This document shows, in pieces, positions 63,872 through 64,000 of a stretch of 64,000 nt of DNA. The stretch lies in assembly GCA_965223165.1 (NCBI GenBank), contig CBDCVQ010000006.1:73318-137317 (forward strand), given 5' to 3'. The translations under genes and the position numbers were made by a program. How positions within the stretch are numbered: the stretch's first letter is position 1; each line of letters opens with the position of its first letter. This DNA is from JABDMH01 sp965223165. GTDB lineage: Bacteria; Bacteroidota; Bacteroidia; Chitinophagales; Saprospiraceae. The notes beneath the pieces were generated by a model that made no database searches, was not told the DNA's origin, and was given only the letters and a program-made list of their open reading frames with translations.

Positions 63872-64000
63872 TTAAAATCCGAAATCAATTCCAACGGAAA
63901 TGTTCTTGATGGCGGGGTAAGGCTATTCGCAATGCCATTGATGGCTTGCTCGGGATCGAGAAAGAGATCCTTCTCCTTTGTCATAGTCAATAGATTTACT
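63872..64000 (-). CDS. susC: SusC/RagA-family TonB-dependent receptor, C-terminal end only, apparent frameshift
   Basis: The reading frame entering from the right edge ends ...LTMTKEKDLFLDPEQAINGI and ANSL, a typical penultimate SusC segment. The neighbouring frame then gives YPAIKNISVGIDFGF and stops at 63872, the normal last beta strand of a SusC barrel. One missing T in the AAGG-side run near 63920 would join the two. Most of the gene is outside the window. It pairs with SusD. Confidence 0.75.

Overview
The window reads as chromosomal DNA from a Bacteroidota bacterium, most likely near the Saprospiraceae/Lewinella group. The evidence is a SusC/SusD pair (62.5-64 kb), two proteins ending in a type IX secretion (Por) sorting domain, many secreted or lipobox-bearing proteins, and a perfect Bacteroidota-type promoter (TTG, 20 nt, TATATTTG) in front of the AbiE pair. 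Planctomycete-like modules (DUF1501, PSCyt1/DUF1549/DUF1553, PVC-type sorbosone-dehydrogenase/cytochrome c) are also present; they are common in marine Saprospiraceae and do not make this a planctomycete. The exact taxon is an inference.

Layout. 0-6 kb: a frameshifted AAA ATPase, a nagB / Na+-solute symporter / nagA operon for amino-sugar catabolism, and an OsmC-like protein. 6-20 kb: secreted and surface proteins, including the DUF1501 + cytochrome/DUF1549/DUF1553 pair, a divergent SGNH-sorbosone-dehydrogenase-cytochrome c lipoprotein and a 1007-residue BNR/sortilin-like propeller. 20-25 kb: a START-domain protein, a stand-alone McrB-N-like domain, and a VIT-vWA protein translationally coupled to a protein with a caspase-like His/Cys signature. 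25.7-33.3 kb: an accessory stretch, largely AT-richer, with an orphan Pycsar-effector-like membrane protein, an AbiEi/AbiEii pair with its own operator, a YcxB-like protein, a zinc-ribbon gene broken by an in-frame amber codon and a complete IS4-family element. 34-37.2 kb: about 3.1 kb of non-coding modular repeats.

38.3-44.5 kb is a tight sialic-acid operon: AGE-family epimerase, a mutarotase-symporter fusion, N-acetylneuraminate lyase and an exo-sialidase. Its products (ManNAc, then GlcNAc-6-P if a kinase is present elsewhere) would feed the nagA/nagB operon at 1.5-5.2 kb. 44.8-46.2 kb holds an XRE-type regulator, a candidate structured RNA with an intrinsic terminator, and the second copy (inverted) of a ~178-bp dispersed repeat whose first copy is at the very start of the window. 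46.2-52.3 kb is a second tight operon: FG-GAP protein, secreted unknown, split transketolase, zinc dehydrogenase. 52.3-57.1 kb holds a Gfo/Idh/MocA oxidoreductase, an esterase, an SDR and a symporter. 57.2-58.1 kb has a GIY-YIG relic, three tandem copies of a unit carrying the tRNA-Ser 3' end, and tRNA-Ser(TGA). 58.3-64 kb: a sorted secreted protein, a D-threonine-aldolase-like enzyme, a frameshifted AraD1-like hydrolase, SusD and the end of SusC.

Four genes are broken by apparent one-base indels in short homopolymers (about 307, 57393, 61922 and 63920). This could be real decay but equally fits uncorrected sequencing error, and the sequence alone cannot decide it.
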